Assembly (NCBI GenBank): GCA_022559845.1
Contig: CM040128.1
Coordinates: forward strand, 71,673,247-71,737,246
Direction of reading: 5' to 3'
DNA: 64,000 nucleotides
Origin: Amorphophallus konjac
Taxonomy: Eukaryota > Streptophyta > Magnoliopsida > Alismatales > Araceae
Positions 19,701-31,777 of the stretch are shown here, piece after piece. The position numbers were made by a program, and so were the translations under genes. Position 1 is the first letter of the stretch, and the number at the start of each line of letters is the position of its first letter. Under the pieces are notes generated by a model. It ran no database searches, was not told the DNA's origin, and worked only from the letters and a program-made list of their open reading frames with translations.

Positions 19701-21290
19701 TATTGACACCCGTTTTATACCCAATAAGTCGGGTCATCTCCTTATTTCATTTTATATGATGCTCCGAGTTGTTCATTCTTTGATTAGTCTCTTGATCAGT
19801 TGAAGCCTGTTTCTTGGGTCTTAATTCCTAGATTAAGATGTGGCTCTCGGTGGCATTTCGTTGGATGAAGCTTAGCAAAACCCTTCACTCTATTTTTGGA
19901 ACCTCAATGATAATAACGGTCTCAGTCAGGCGCGTTGCTTCCTTCTGACGGATAGAACCTGGGCCGTTACTTTTTGAAGAGCCTAAGGCTTAAGGCCTCA
20001 TTTTTCAAAGCTTATCCTTTTTAATTACACGTTGATAATAACGGTCTATCGTACAGCCGTTGTTTCACTATGACGCCCTATGCCTTGGCCGTCGCTTCCT
20101 TGAAGAGTCCTATTGTTTGGATCTTCTTCCCGTTGATCTTATCTCTTTGGGATAGGGTTGAAAATGGCGGTCGTTCCTTGATGCGTTACTTCCAAGTGGC
20201 GGTCTGTCGTGCAGCCGTTACTTCCTTCCGAGAGTCCTGGCAGTTCAGGCCTTTTCTCTGCTACTCCGTGGTCAAGATAAGGATATTGGATTGACGTTAT
20301 CTCTTTCAAATCTGATCCTCAGGACCCCCCGTTTGTTTCTATGGACTCTTGGTGATATTATCTTCGAGGATTTGCTAAGATTTATCCCTCTTTCCTGCTG
20401 AATTATCCTCTGCTCGACCTAAGAGTTTGAGGGTCTATAAATAGAACCCTTGACTTCATGGCCAAAAGGAGGAGATTTGAATTCGCGACGAAGTGCTGCC
20501 GAACTCAGGAGCCATCTTCATCCAGGAGGAGCTGCTTCCCATGTCCATCCATCTTCTAATCAAGGGAGTACTTTAGTTTTGTCTTTCAAGTTCATCCTTG
20601 CATGCTTAAGTTCTTCCTTGGTTTTTCTCAAACAAAGCATTGTCCCTCCTCTTCCTCCACGTTTTTTACTGTTCTTTAAGCATACAAACATCCTCCCAAA
20701 CTTTTAAAAACACCCAGAGGGGTTAAAAAACCAAAAACTCCCCAGTAATTCCCCCTCCTTTTGATGTTCTTAAACTCTTTAAGAATTGATGCTATGCTTG
20801 TGAAGAGGGCTAATTGAGGTTGTCTTGTCTTGTCTTTCTACATCTTTGGCAGGTTTCCAGGTTCATTAGCACGAGGCCCAAGTCTTCTAGCCGGCTGGAA
20901 GAGTTGGAGTTAAAAGAATTCAAGCTTTACTACTGTAGGTTACCTGACGATCTGGTGCAGGCGCGTCACTCTCTTCCGGCGGTCTATCGTACGGTCGTCG
21001 CTTCTAAGCGACGCACGGGGTTCTGGCCGTTACTTCCAAGTTGATCTACAGGCTTTCCTTGGTTTTCTCTCCCGTGGGTGGGTGTTTCATCCACCTATTT
21101 CCAAGGTACATTCGAGTCTTTGACTTGTGTTTACTTTGGTGGCGATCACGTCTTTCCTTGGTATTGGGCATTAGCTGTCTTCTTCATCACATCTTTATTT
21201 CCCTTGCTTGTTCCACCCCTAGCGGTGTGTTTTTATTTATTCCTTGCTCCACGCCCCGACGTGTGTTTTTTTCCTTTTCCTTAGCGTAAT
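19701..21290 (+). repeat. 3' LTR of the old Ogre/Tat-like element
   Basis: The LTR starts TATTGACACCCG, one base away from the canonical TGTTGACACCC. A TATA box lies at 20,436-20,443. Half-site units of the ACGGTC type occur at 19,914, 20,038, 20,165 and 20,944-21,030. TTTGGTGGCGATCAC near 21,137 matches the same place in the 46,623 LTR. The right end is not sharp. Confidence 0.72.
20436..20443 (+). promoter_or_regulatory. LTR TATA box
   Basis: TATAAATA in GGGTCTATAAATAGAACCC. The same box stands at 47,503 in the related LTR. Confidence 0.7.
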
Positions 21291-21399
21291 TTGATTGAGA
21301 TAGCATGCCCATGCTAGAGCTAGCTATGATTGCCTAGGTCCATGTTCACATGTTCATAGGTTTGAGTAGATCTTTGATTGCTTGTTTGTCATCTTGCCA

Positions 21400-23723
21400 T
21401 ATTACTTTGCAAACCTCAAAAGTAAGATAAAAGATAGGAAATAAATATCAACACTTTGACCCAACTAAGATTAATCCAGTTAAAATGTATTAATGCATGC
21501 ATCGTTATCATGTCAAATATTCCTGGAATCATTATTTGTAGTTCCTATTTTTAAAGTGATCCGCGTCCACACCCGTGGCCGCTATTTGAAACAGCGCCTC
21601 ACATAGAGGACGCTATTTGTTCTTGGATCATGCCTGTTATTTCATGTTTTTCGTATTTTGATAATTATCGCCCACCATGTGGAGCACTAATTGTTATCAG
21701 CGCCTGACGATCAGGACGCTAAAAAACTGACGATTGATCACAACATGTTCATAAATTAGTTTCCTATATACTTAAAAGAATCAACGCTTGTTAAAACAAA
21801 CACTATTTCATATGAGCGCCCCTTTTGACAGGATGCTAAAAACCTGAAATACATGTTAGTGTTATAGACACGATTAATAATTTCTTGTAAATGGTAACTA
21901 ATGTACGCCTGCTAGATGGAACGTTAATTAATATTAACGCCTGAAATCCTGAATGCTATTTTCTTTACATTTTGATTAATATATCCATGACCTGGAATTG
22001 TTTTCATGTAATCTATAAGCTGAAATTTTAGAAATTGGGAATCATCGCCTTCCTGGAAGGACGCTGATTACATAAAACATGCAATAATATTAATTAATGA
22101 GCGGCTGTCCTAGCAGACACTATTTGATATAGCGCTTGCCAGACAGGACGCTATTTGCTTCTGATCGACTGGTTTCCTGAGTTTTCCAACCCCACCATGG
22201 GGCACCGCTTGACACTCTAATCCCATTCCGTGGATGAGGTCCCTATTTTGATTCTATCGATTACCCTCAGCTCTCCGAGGTGATTGAGCCCTCCGTTAGA
22301 CATTCTGTTCCTTCGGACTGGCGATTTCATCTTAGAGACCTCTGTCTGTCTCCGCTAGCCTTGGATTCCCTCAAGGCAGCCGAGCAGGTTGTACCCTAAA
22401 AACCCTTTACACAGTGTCATAGTCATGTCCCTCTGAAGAAACATGACGCCCAACCCTCATGAAATGCCGTTTCTGGCTTTTATGGGAAATTGTCACTTTC
22501 CGGTAATCTGCGCCCAGTGTAGCAGACGCCATTTACAAATAACGCCCTGTTTGGAGGACGTTATTTACTTTCGTGCCTATTTATCCATTTCCAGAATGAG
22601 CACCCATTGCTATGGATGCCAATTCTATTCTGCGGCTTCCCTGATGGACGCCATTTACCCAGTTTTATGAAATGTCTCGAATTTTTAGCTAAGTCATCTC
22701 TACACGCTATATCTTCCTTGAATTCCAAATTCCGTGAATCCACCTTATTATCCTACAATGATCTATTCATTTGAAATTCTTGGCTACTATAAACTTAGTG
22801 GATGTCAAATCATACAACCAATGCCTGCGCATATAGGGCCCAATCTGGTCCTGGGAGGAGCACCCGAAAGTACTTGTGCCCATGGGAGTTAAATGATTAC
22901 GGTGTGACATTGCACCGGAGTGCATGACTATCTTGATTCTGATGTTCCACAATCTCTCTCTCGTGCTTGACTTGACTTGCTTGACTTGCGTGGCCCGGAA
23001 TGGGCAAGTACTTGAATAAATAAGTAGCCACTATCTCATGACATGACTCGATACTACATGCTTGGTCCCCTTGAAAATTTTACTTGATACACATGCTATC
23101 TTGCTAGCGTTCTTGATATTTCACTCTCGTTATTTACTTACATTTTTCTCATGCATGAACTTGCTACAATTGCATAATGTATTAATCACTTAAAGCTAGT
23201 CTGGGTCTAAAGATATAATTCCTACTGAGCGTTCGCTCATCAAGTGTTTTCCCAATATTTTTCAGGTAACTCGGATTCTGACTCGCAACCAGATGGGGAT
23301 GATCAAGAGTGATGAGCGTAGAGCTTTCAAGTGTCATGCTGGATCTTGCTTCCTGGACACAGCATGTCTGGGAATCATCTTATTATCAACAACCTTCGTG
23401 CCAAGTCCCACTACATCGTGTCTTTTCCTATGATGTCATGGTCATGTCGTCTTATTTAATTGAGTCGTGATGCATGAGGCTTATGTCCTCGGGATGATGG
23501 ATACTATTTTGATAGTCTTCCGCTATTAGAAACGTTTTTAGTATGATGGATTATTGGTATCAGTTTATGGATATTGTCATTTTGGTTTATGGATTGATGG
23601 TATCAGATTAATTACTTTATTGCACACTCTGTCATTCTGTTGAAATTCTTTTCGCTCTGATTGACATGATTGAATATAAACTCGTCACGTCCTCCGGGTT
23701 CCTTCCGCGCTCGGGGCGTGACA
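21400..23723 (+). repeat. 5' LTR of Tekay no. 1
   Basis: The right end GGGGCGTGACA (23,723) is followed by the primer site. Part of the LTR can be aligned with 28,356-28,690. The left end is uncertain because the 3' LTR start (TGTAGCACCCC) is not preserved here. Confidence 0.7.
21565..22660. repeat. Half-site array AGCGCC...GGACGCT in the Tekay LTR
   Basis: About 13 units of about 27 bp, each AGCGCC or ACGCC, 7-9 bases, then GGACGCT and usually ATTT. Clear units are at 21,590, 21,700, 21,905, 22,047, 22,132, 22,510, 22,541 and 22,632. Four more stand at 28,490-28,640 in the 3' LTR. Confidence 0.8.
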
Positions 23724-23730
23724 GTTTTTG

Positions 23731-23742
23731 TGGTATCAGAGC
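23731..23742 (+). other. Primer binding site, initiator tRNA-Met type
   Basis: TGGTATCAGAGC lies seven bases after the LTR end. This is the usual plant initiator-Met complement. Confidence 0.92.
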
Positions 23743-23920
23743 TTAGGATTTCAAATTCCTAGGTAACCTCAAGTCAAAGGATAGGTCAACTCTTAAACCT
23801 GTGAGACTGGGTAGAACCAAGGGATTAAGTCATAATAGGATATCCTATCTGAAATACGAATATGTCCAACCTTATAAATATCGATAGGAACTAATTAAGA
23901 TTTAAATACCTTGTAGGATT

Positions 23921-25255
23921 ATGGCTGCGGAGCGCGCACAATGGCGTGAGATGCAACAAACCGTCCAGAACTTTACCCAAGCGCTACAATAGATGGCGTA
24001 GGGCGGAGCACACCGTGGAGCAGGAGATCTCCACAGGAGCTTCAGAAACTTGAACCCTCCGAAGTTCACGGGTTCTTCTAACCCATATGATGTTGAAAAC
24101 TGGCTGAATGAGATTGAAAGGATATTCCGTGTCATGTAGTGCACGGACGACGAGAAGGTCCTGCTAGCGACGTTCCAACTAGAATGAGATGCCAGGAGCT
24201 GGTGGGAATCAGTAGAAGCTACATTGTTGGAAGACAATATAACCTGGGCAAATTTTGTTGAACATTTCAACAACAAATACTTCTCCGACCGCGTCCAAGG
24301 GAAAAAGGCCACGGAATTTACTGCTCTTAAGTAGAGAACTTTGACCGTGGCCAAGTATGAGGCCCAGTTCTCTAGGTTGGCAAGGTACGCACCTCATTTG
24401 GTGGGCATGGAGAAAATGAAAGCCCGACGCTTCTTGAATGGGCTTAGGCTCCAGTTCATCACTCAGCTAGCACCATTGGATATCCAAGTATATCCAGAGA
24501 TTATCCGACGTGCCCAACTGCTTGAGGATGCCACGGAACTATCTGATAAAATCCATGGTAAGGACAAGAAGGAGAACGCTACTACTTCTAACAACTTCAA
24601 GCCTTCTTTTAACAAGAAGCAGCCCAATAATGGAGGAGAGTACTCCAAGGATAAGAAGCCCAAGCCGAACAACAAGCCATTCTCCATCACCGTACCTCAA
24701 GAAATTTGCAAGTACTGCGACAAGCCTGACCACAAGGCCGATGAATGTTGGAGGAAACTAGGAGCATGCCTCCGTTGTGGGAGTTGGGAACACCGGATCC
24801 CTGATTGTCCACTGCTGAATGAACAAACTGAAGTGACTAAGGAAGAAAAGTGCCTGGAAAAGAAGCAAGGACGTCTCCAAGCTCTACAGGAGACGGAACC
24901 AACTGAAGGTGGACTGGTGGAAGGTATTTTAACTATTTGTTCTAACTCTGCTCAAGTTCTATTTGATACTAGTGCAACCCATTCTTTTGTTTCAAAGAAG
25001 TTTGCTGCTTCATTCTCTATGAAACCTGAATGGATAGACTTAGGGATTTCCACCCCGTTAGGGAATGAGTCTGATATCACTTTCCATTACCCAAACTATA
25101 AAGACATGGTTAAAGGCCACAATCTACCTGCCGACCTGATATGTTTAGACCTACAAGGGTATGATGTCATTCTAGGTACCGATTGGCTATCCGCCCATCG
25201 AGCAACTGTAGACTGCCGAAATGGGAAAGTAACCTTTGTGGATTACCTGGAGTGA
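23921..25255 (+). pseudogene. gag: Gag-protease of Tekay no. 1, broken
   Basis: Starts MAAERAQWREMQ. In-frame stops are at 23,990, 23,999, 24,137, 24,185 and 24,332; after that the frame is open to the TGA at 25,253. The capsid domain spans about 24,060-24,530. Two zinc knuckles follow: CKYCDKPDHKADEC and CLRCGSWEHRIPDC. The protease motif reads FDTSATHSF where the family has D-T-G, so the catalytic glycine is lost. Confidence 0.9.
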
Positions 25256-25411
25256 ACTTACATTACTCCACAGAAGAGATCACCAGCTATCTCAGCTCTT
25301 TGAACCAGCAAGCTCATCAACAAGGGATGCGAGGCATTCCTAGCATTTGTGACTGCCACGGAAGCTAAGGTGGCCACATTAGAAGACATTCAAGTAGCTC
25401 GGGAGTTTCCC

Positions 25412-28251
25412 GATGTGTTCCCTGAAGACTTACCTGGTTTGCCACCAGAAAGGAAGTCTCTTTCACCATAGACCTTGTTCCTGGTGCCGGACCTATATCC
25501 AAGACACCCTATAGAATGTCCCACGTAGAATTAAAGGAATTAAAGGAGCAGCTGATGGAATTATTGAAGAAGGGTTTCATCAGACCAAGTACTTCCCCAT
25601 GGGGAGCACCAGTGCTATTCGTCAAGAAGAAGGATGAATCGTTGAGGCTGTGCATCGATTATCGGCAGCTGAACCACCTCACCATCAAGAATAAATACCC
25701 ACTGCCGAGGATTGATGAACTCGTCGATCAGATTTCTGGAGCAAAGTATTTCTCAAAAATTGATCTTCGATCGGGTTATCACAAATTGAGGATCAAGGAC
25801 GAGGATATTCACAAAACTGCATTCCAAAGCAGGTACGGGCATTATGAATTTACGGTTATGCCATTTGGATTAACAAATGCCCCTGTAACTTTTATGTAGC
25901 TTATGAATAGCATTTTTAGACCACATCTAGATAAATTTGTTGTGGTATTTATTGATGACATTCTAATATATTCAAAGTCTAAAGAGGAGCATGAAGTACA
26001 CTTGAGGATAGTGTTGCAGATATTAAGGGATCATCAATTGTATGCTAAATTTATCAAGGGCGAGTTCTGGCTAGAAGAAGTGGCTTTCTTAGGCCATATA
26101 GTTTCAAAGGATGGAATTTCTGTGGATCCTGCAAAGGTCGAAGCTGTGAAGAGCTGGGACCGACCTACCAATGCAACAGAAATACAAAGTTTCTTGGGTC
26201 TTGCTGGTTATTACCGGTGATTTATCAAGGACTTCTCAAAGATTGCAGTTCCACTCACCAGGTTGACTCGCAAGGAAATACCATATGAATGGAATGAGGA
26301 TTGTGAAAGATGTTTTCAAGCCTTAAAGGACCACTTGACCACTGCTCCGGTCTTGGACTTACCTGTTAAGGGAGAGAAGTACGAGGTTTATACCGATGCT
26401 TCCGGTATTGGTCTCGGATGTGTTTTGATGTAACAAGGAAGAGTTATTGGATACTCTTCTAGGCAATTGAAGAAACACGAAGAAAACTACGTAGTGCATG
26501 ACCTGGAACTAGCTGCGGTAGTGTTTACCTTAAAGATCTTGAGACACTATCTCTACGGACAATCATTTACTGTGTACTCCGATCACAAAAGCCTCAAGTA
26601 CCTATTTTCCCAGAAGGAACTTAATATGAGGCAAAGGCGTTGGCTGGAATACCTCAAGGATTTCGACTTTACTATTCAATACCACCCTGGCAAGGGTAAT
26701 TCTGTGGCTGATGCCTTAAGTCGGAAACCAAGAGCGATGCTTGCTAGTTTGATGATTCAGGAATGGAAGTTATTGGAGAGATTTTCAGAACTTGATATAA
26801 GCCTGAACAAGGAGGAAAGGTGCATTACTCTGGCACATATGAGTTTGCATCCGGACCTACTTTCAAAAATCAAGAGACTGCAAGAAGAAGACCCCCAACT
26901 TGTAGACATAAAAGATAAGCTAGGCGAGAGGCCTGACTTCAAGACAACAGATGATGGCAGACTGTTATTCCATGAGAGGACATGTGTACCATACTATTTT
27001 GAGTTAAAGAAGAAGATTCTAGAAGAAGCTCACCGCTCTAGGTACACTATTCACCCTGGAGCGACTAAGATGTACAAGGACTTAAAAAGAACATTTTGGT
27101 GGCCTAATATGAAAAGAGAGGTAGCAGATTTTGTATCTCACTGTCTCACGTGCCAGCAAGTAAAGGCTGAACACCAGAAACCTGCTGGGAAGTTACATCC
27201 TCTCGACATTCCCAAGTGGAAATGGGAAGATATCGATATGGATTTCATCATGGGCTTGCCTAAGTCTCAAGGCGGACATGATGGTATCTGGGTTATAATC
27301 GACCGCCTCACCAAATCGGCTCACTTTCTACCTATTAAGAGCCATTGGTCGATTGATGTCCTAGCTGCACTCTACATCAAGGAGATTGTCAGGTTACATG
27401 GTGTACCTGTAACCATTGTGTCTGACCGAGACCCGCGATTCACCTCACACTTCTGGAAGGGTCTACAACACTCTTTTGGGACTAGACTTAACTTCAGTAC
27501 TGCCTTCCATCCCCAAACAGATGGTCAGACAGAGAGGACAAACCAAATTGTTGAAGATATGTTGAGAGCTTGTGTTATTGACTTCGGTGGAAGTTGGCAT
27601 GACCATTTGCCCCTGGCCGAGTTTACTTACAACAACAGCTACCAGGCCAGTATTCAAACGGCTCCATTCGAAGCACTGTATGGCAGGAGTTGCCGATCTC
27701 CAATCTGCTGGGATGAAGTCGGTGAAAAACAAATACTAGGCCCAGATATGGTTAGAGATACAAATGAGAAGGTCCAACTCATCAGAGATAGACTCAAGAT
27801 AGCTCAGTCCAGGCAGAAGTCATACGCTGACAACAGAAGAAGAGACCTGGAGTTCCAAATTGGGGACCATGTCTTCCTCAAGGTTTCTCCTGGCCGTGGC
27901 ATTAGAAGATTCGGTGTTAAAGGCAAGCTTACATCGAGATTTATTGGTCCATTCGAATTACTGGAAAGAGTTGGCGAGGTAGCTTATTGCATTGCTTTGC
28001 CTCCTCAACTATCGGAAGTGCACAACGTGTTCCACGTCTCCATGCTGAAGAAGTATGTGCATGACCCTTTCCACGTCATTGATCATAATGACCTGGTGAT
28101 TCAAAAGGACGTCACATATGAGCAGAAGCCAATGAAGATTCTTGATCGAGAGATTCGAGTCTTAAGAAACAAGACCATTCCCATGGTGAAGATACAATGG
28201 AACAAATGCTTAGAGCAAGAAGCTACATGGGAAACTGAAGAATATATGTGA
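25412..28251 (+). pseudogene. pol: Pol of Tekay no. 1: RT, RNase H, integrase, chromodomain-like end
   Basis: The region opens in the gag frame ([12 protein letters not shown] at 25,412), loses one base near 25,453 and continues in the next frame to 28,251. RT has the LCIDYRQLN block and FIDDILIYS; RNase H has YTDASG; integrase has the HHCC finger (HPGATK...CLTCQQ) and the D,D,E core ([16 protein letters not shown]). The end carries a chromodomain-like segment (VKIQWN...EATWETEE). Stops: TAG 25,897, TGA 26,218, TAA 26,431. The last 594 codons from 26,467 are intact. Confidence 0.93.
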
Positions 28252-28339
28252 AAGGGATATCCGGAGTTATTCTAGAACTATAAGTACCCTATACCCTCCA
28301 TGTCTCCATTCATGCAGTTGAATTTGGGGACCAAATTCT

Positions 28340-28355
28340 TTTAAGTGGGGGAGGG
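28340..28355 (+). other. Polypurine tract of Tekay no. 1
   Basis: TTTTAAGTGGGGGAGGG ends directly before the LTR start TGTAGCACCCC at 28,356. Confidence 0.85.
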
Positions 28356-28860
28356 TGTAGCACCCCTGACAATTAGAGAAGTAAAATTTCTTAAATAAAT
28401 TAAATTTTTACAAAGGAATAATTAGTTATACACTTACAAGGTCTCAACACATATTAACAGCCAAAAATAAATAACCCAACTGAATTAGCGTCCACGGTAA
28501 TGACCGCTATTCAAATATAGCGCCCGACATAAAGAACGCTATTTATTCCTCCATTTGAAATATTTAAAAAGAAAATTGCGCCCTCTTAGAGAGACGCTAA
28601 TTATTAACGACGCCCTATATGCTGGACGCCAAAAGCCCGACAATATTTAACTCCACTCCTTTGATTAGAGCCCCATTTCCAATCATTGTGTCCCTATTGT
28701 TCTGAACATCATTCGTGCATCCATTCTCATCATGTCAAGAAGCCTTGCAAAACTCCTCATTCTACCATCAACAATTGGTATCATCACTCTTACATCTCTA
28801 TTGCACTAATTGTATTCTGAATGCTTTCCGGCCCATCTGATTTCAACACAGGTTCATAAT
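28356..28860 (+). repeat. 3' LTR of Tekay no. 1, truncated
   Basis: Starts TGTAGCACCCCTGAC and carries four AGCGCC...GGACGCT units (28,490-28,640). Sirevirus-type sequence takes over by about 28,860; I cannot place the break exactly. Confidence 0.75.
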
Positions 28861-29959
28861 TTCAGGGGGAGCTATGGGCAAACACTCTTTTAGTTTCTTA
28901 GAGAGCTATTAAAATTGACCCATGGAAATAACTTAATGGTTTGGGGTCTATAAACCTCTGAAATTTGAAATTAAACGCCTATGAAAATTTTGGCCTATGT
29001 TCATATAACTGTTTTGAATCAGCCTAAGAGAACTATGTCCTCACTTTCTCTTGAGATTGAATTTTTGATAGTAATGAAGCCACTCTAGTTAAAAGGTTCT
29101 AACTTAGTATTGTTTTTAAACTTGTATCTTGGAAAAGCCAAAAAGGGAATACGCTATAGCCATGAAAAACTTAGCAGAGCAATGATTTGGCTTCCGAGAA
29201 ATTGCTGCCTCTTTCGAAAAAAAAATCATATTGAATAACGATTGAGGCATGTGTGGCATGACGAGCCAAGTTAACTCTGTCCCAACAGTAAGGGAGAGTG
29301 TTTGGGTGCACTGAGTAACTGGGGATACTGTCGTCTAATCCATTTGTATCCTCACATAAAAAGGTGACCACCTGATTACATAGGCGGGATGGTTAGGCAT
29401 GCTGAGTAACCGGGGACTCTGGCGTGTAAAAAATGTGTTTCTTCGTGTAAAAAGGTATGTGATGAACTTGACCGTGTAATTAAAATAATTCTTTTTTTTG
29501 AATAATGGTGAAATAGTTGACCCAAGGCAAATATCAAAATTTGCACAAGTTTAACATCAATACTAGTGAAAACGCTTCCCAGAGGTGTCCAATGAAATCA
29601 TTTTGACAATTAAAAGAGCTTGGACGGGAACTAGTTTGAAGAGGTTGTTTTAACACTGTTATATGTGCTAGAATGAAATTGCTCTCGATTTTTAACTTCA
29701 GATTTAAGGCTTATATGTCTTGAACCATTGGCAACAATAAGGTCATTTACCTAAGCCTTTAAGAAATTTGATGAGTGTTTCTCAATTTCTACCATCAAAT
29801 GAAACTTCTCTTATGAACCATGTTGAAAATCATGAATAGTTTCATTCATGCCAATGTTCCCTCTCATCCCTAACAGCTTCATTAATTTCTTTTTCTCAAT
29901 ACCTGGCATTGATCCTGTCTCTCACTCTCTTAACTCCCCAGTCTTGTTTTGATGATGTC

Positions 29960-30269
29960 AAAGGGGGAGAGAGTGTCAAGTCATTGTGAGAGAGTGACAA
30001 ATCACTGTATTGCATACAGGGGGAGAGTTTGATGTATGGGGGAGATATGAAGAGGGAGAGAGTGTAAAGAGCATCAAGTTAGGAGAGATTGATTTAAGGG
30101 GGAGAGAGTGTCAAGTCATTGTGAGTAATGTAGTGTCAAGTCGGGAGAGATTGATATGCTTGTTTGTCTATTCACAATGACTTATTCATCATAATGACTT
30201 ATCTATCATGAACACTTTTCATTCATAGTTCACAATGATCTACAGTTGCCATCATCAAAAAGGGGGAGA
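29960..30269 (+). other. Multiple polypurine tracts of the Sirevirus
   Basis: AAAGGGGGAGAGAG (29,960), CAGGGGGAGAG, ATGGGGGAGA, AAGGGGGAGAG and finally AAAAAGGGGGAGA directly before the LTR. A multi-tract signature here is known for Sireviruses. The phrase GTGTCAAGTCATTGTGAG occurs twice among them. Confidence 0.8.
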
Positions 30270-30270
30270 A

Positions 30271-31730
30271 TGTTGTGCATCCCTTGTTTTAATGGTGACA
30301 ATCTGTATCTCATTGTCTTCACCATAAGTACATGCAATATGTTGAATTGAACCAAAGCTGGTCATCAATAAAGAAGCTATATGGCATAATAATTAATTTG
30401 CAATTGTTTGGTATCCAAATGCCCAATGTAGGTATTTTGATGACTAAATGGACCAGCCAAAGAAGAAGAATGGACCCAATAAAATACAGAAGTTCAACCT
30501 TCAAGATCTCCAAAACTGGTCAAATCATGCATATGGGGTGCAGGAGTCGACCAAAACTGCCTGAGAGTCGACCATAGACTGTAGATAGAACCACCCAGGT
30601 TCTGGACTGGAGTAGAAGTCGACTCAGAAGCCCCCATGAGTCGACTCTGACTAGCAGACAGAAACGAGGTATTTCTGGGATCATCCAGAAGTCGACTCTG
30701 AAGGCCCTATGAGTCGACTCTCACCGGAGATTCGAGTTGTAAACCCTAAAACGAACCCAATTGTTACTAGATCCGATACCCAAGGTATGGATCGATTATG
30801 GCACGCACATAGAGGGTCCAGATGGGCCAAGAAACGTGGGTTTTATCAGATTTTGTTGTTGCATAAGGAGAAGACTGAGTCTTCAACTTCTTTGCTGAAA
30901 AATAGGAGTTTTTCCCACCGGTTCTCCAACTAAACTAGCAGATATTCTGGGTGCTCTTCAAAAATTGAAAAATAGGTGGCGGGAAGGCTGAAAAAAGATA
31001 GGTAGCAGCGAACTAAAAAGGGCGCGACTGCTGGAGAAAGAAGCTGCATCTTGTGGGAAGGAGAAGAGAGAAAGGGCCTGCGCGACCTAGATCAATAAGA
31101 AGAAGGAGAGGAAGAAAACTAGAGAAGCGCCAGGAGATCTAGAGTTGCAGCATGACCTCTACAAGTGGAAGATCAGCAACAATAGAAGATTAGTAGCATC
31201 AAAAGAGCAGTAGCAGGAGAAGCATCAGCAGCAGCACCAGATCAGCCCAGATCTGGAATTAGAGAAGAAGCTCGATGAACTCCATCCACAGATCGAGATA
31301 CCCAATCATCAGGAGAATTCTACACTCGACCTGTGTTCATTCGTTTATTCAATATTTCATTTTCCTTTTTGTTCTGTTAATCAAGCTGTTAGTCAACGGA
31401 GTGTTCAAGTTGTGAGTCAACGGAGTTTTCAAGCAGTGAGTCAGCGGAAGGAAGTCTCACCGAGTTTGGTGAGGGGTGGACGTAGGCAGACTGGATGTCT
31501 GGCCGAACCACCTAAAAATCCATATCTCCTTTTGTGTGTGATTGTTTGCATTCGCTTGTGACTTCCGCTAGATGCATGCCTAGGTCCGTCTTTGTTATGC
31601 ATAGAGTATACGCTTTAATTTTCGCTTAAGCCGCATAGTTTTAATTGTTCACATAAGTCTGCAATAGTTTTTGAATTTGGGGGCGAATCTATTCACCCCC
31701 CCTCTAGACCGACATTCCACCTGTACAACA
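30271..31730 (+). repeat. Sirevirus 3' LTR, 1,460 bp
   Basis: TGTTGTGC... to ...GTACAACA. It holds six GTCGAC sites at 30,545-30,720 and the end-proximal ATTCACCCCCCCTCTAG. The minus-oriented relative at 55,250-61,523 shares both ends. Confidence 0.88.
30545..30720. repeat. GTCGAC site cluster in the Sirevirus LTR
   Basis: Six palindromic GTCGAC cores, mostly GAGTCGACTC, in three pairs about 21 bp apart. Confidence 0.85.
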
Positions 31731-31765
31731 AACGTGTCATTTTCCTAGGACTTTAATAGACCTAG

Positions 31766-31777
31766 GCTCTGATACCA
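31766..31777 (-). other. Primer binding site of Tekay no. 2
   Basis: Minus strand TGGTATCAGAGC, seven bases from the LTR end at 31,785. Confidence 0.9.

Larger units (their letters stand above)
1..21290 (+). mobile_element. Old Ogre/Tat-like Ty3/gypsy element, 3' part (interrupted)
   Basis: This is the 3' part of a plus-strand element whose 5' LTR, gag and most of pol lie outside the window. It holds the last integrase codons (2-79 and 11,204-11,278), a noncoding tract, two antisense genes (12,889-14,329 and 15,287-18,434), a conserved block, a purine-rich tract and a 3' LTR starting at 19,701. A younger Tat element occupies 80-11,198. Assignment rests on the integrase C-terminus (LQPNWEGPF-type motif) and the LTR start (TATTGACACCC, one change from the TGTTGACACCC at 46,623 and 62,711). 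The right boundary is approximate. Confidence 0.8.
21400..28860 (+). mobile_element. Tekay/Del-type chromovirus no. 1
   Basis: Plus strand: 5' LTR (to 23,723), initiator-Met type primer site (23,731), gag from 23,921, pol to 28,251, purine tract and a 3' LTR from 28,356 that is cut off near 28,860 by Sirevirus sequence. Gag has two zinc knuckles, and pol ends in a chromodomain-like segment, as in Tekay/Del. It has five stops in gag, three in pol and a one-base loss near 25,453. The left end is approximate. Confidence 0.85.
28860..31730 (+). mobile_element. Sirevirus (Ty1/copia) fragment: 3' internal end and 3' LTR
   Basis: The internal part (to 30,270) has no credible ORF but ends in several GGGGGAG tracts. 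The LTR follows at 30,271. The 5' LTR and pol are missing. The LTR ends (TGTTGTGCATCCC ... ATTCACCCCCCCTCTAG ... ACAACA) are typical of SIRE/Maximus elements. Confidence 0.82.

Noticed and set aside
12476..21030. A single long satellite DNA
   Set aside because: Half-site units are scattered between genes, introns and the LTR with unlike spacers, and they do not form one uniform array.
23731..23742. tRNA gene suggested by the tRNA-like sequence
   Set aside because: Only the 12-base complement of an initiator tRNA end is present: it is a primer binding site.
28860..30270. A Sirevirus envelope-like ORF before the 3' LTR
   Set aside because: All frames are closed by frequent stops and I see no transmembrane or coiled-coil stretch of useful length.
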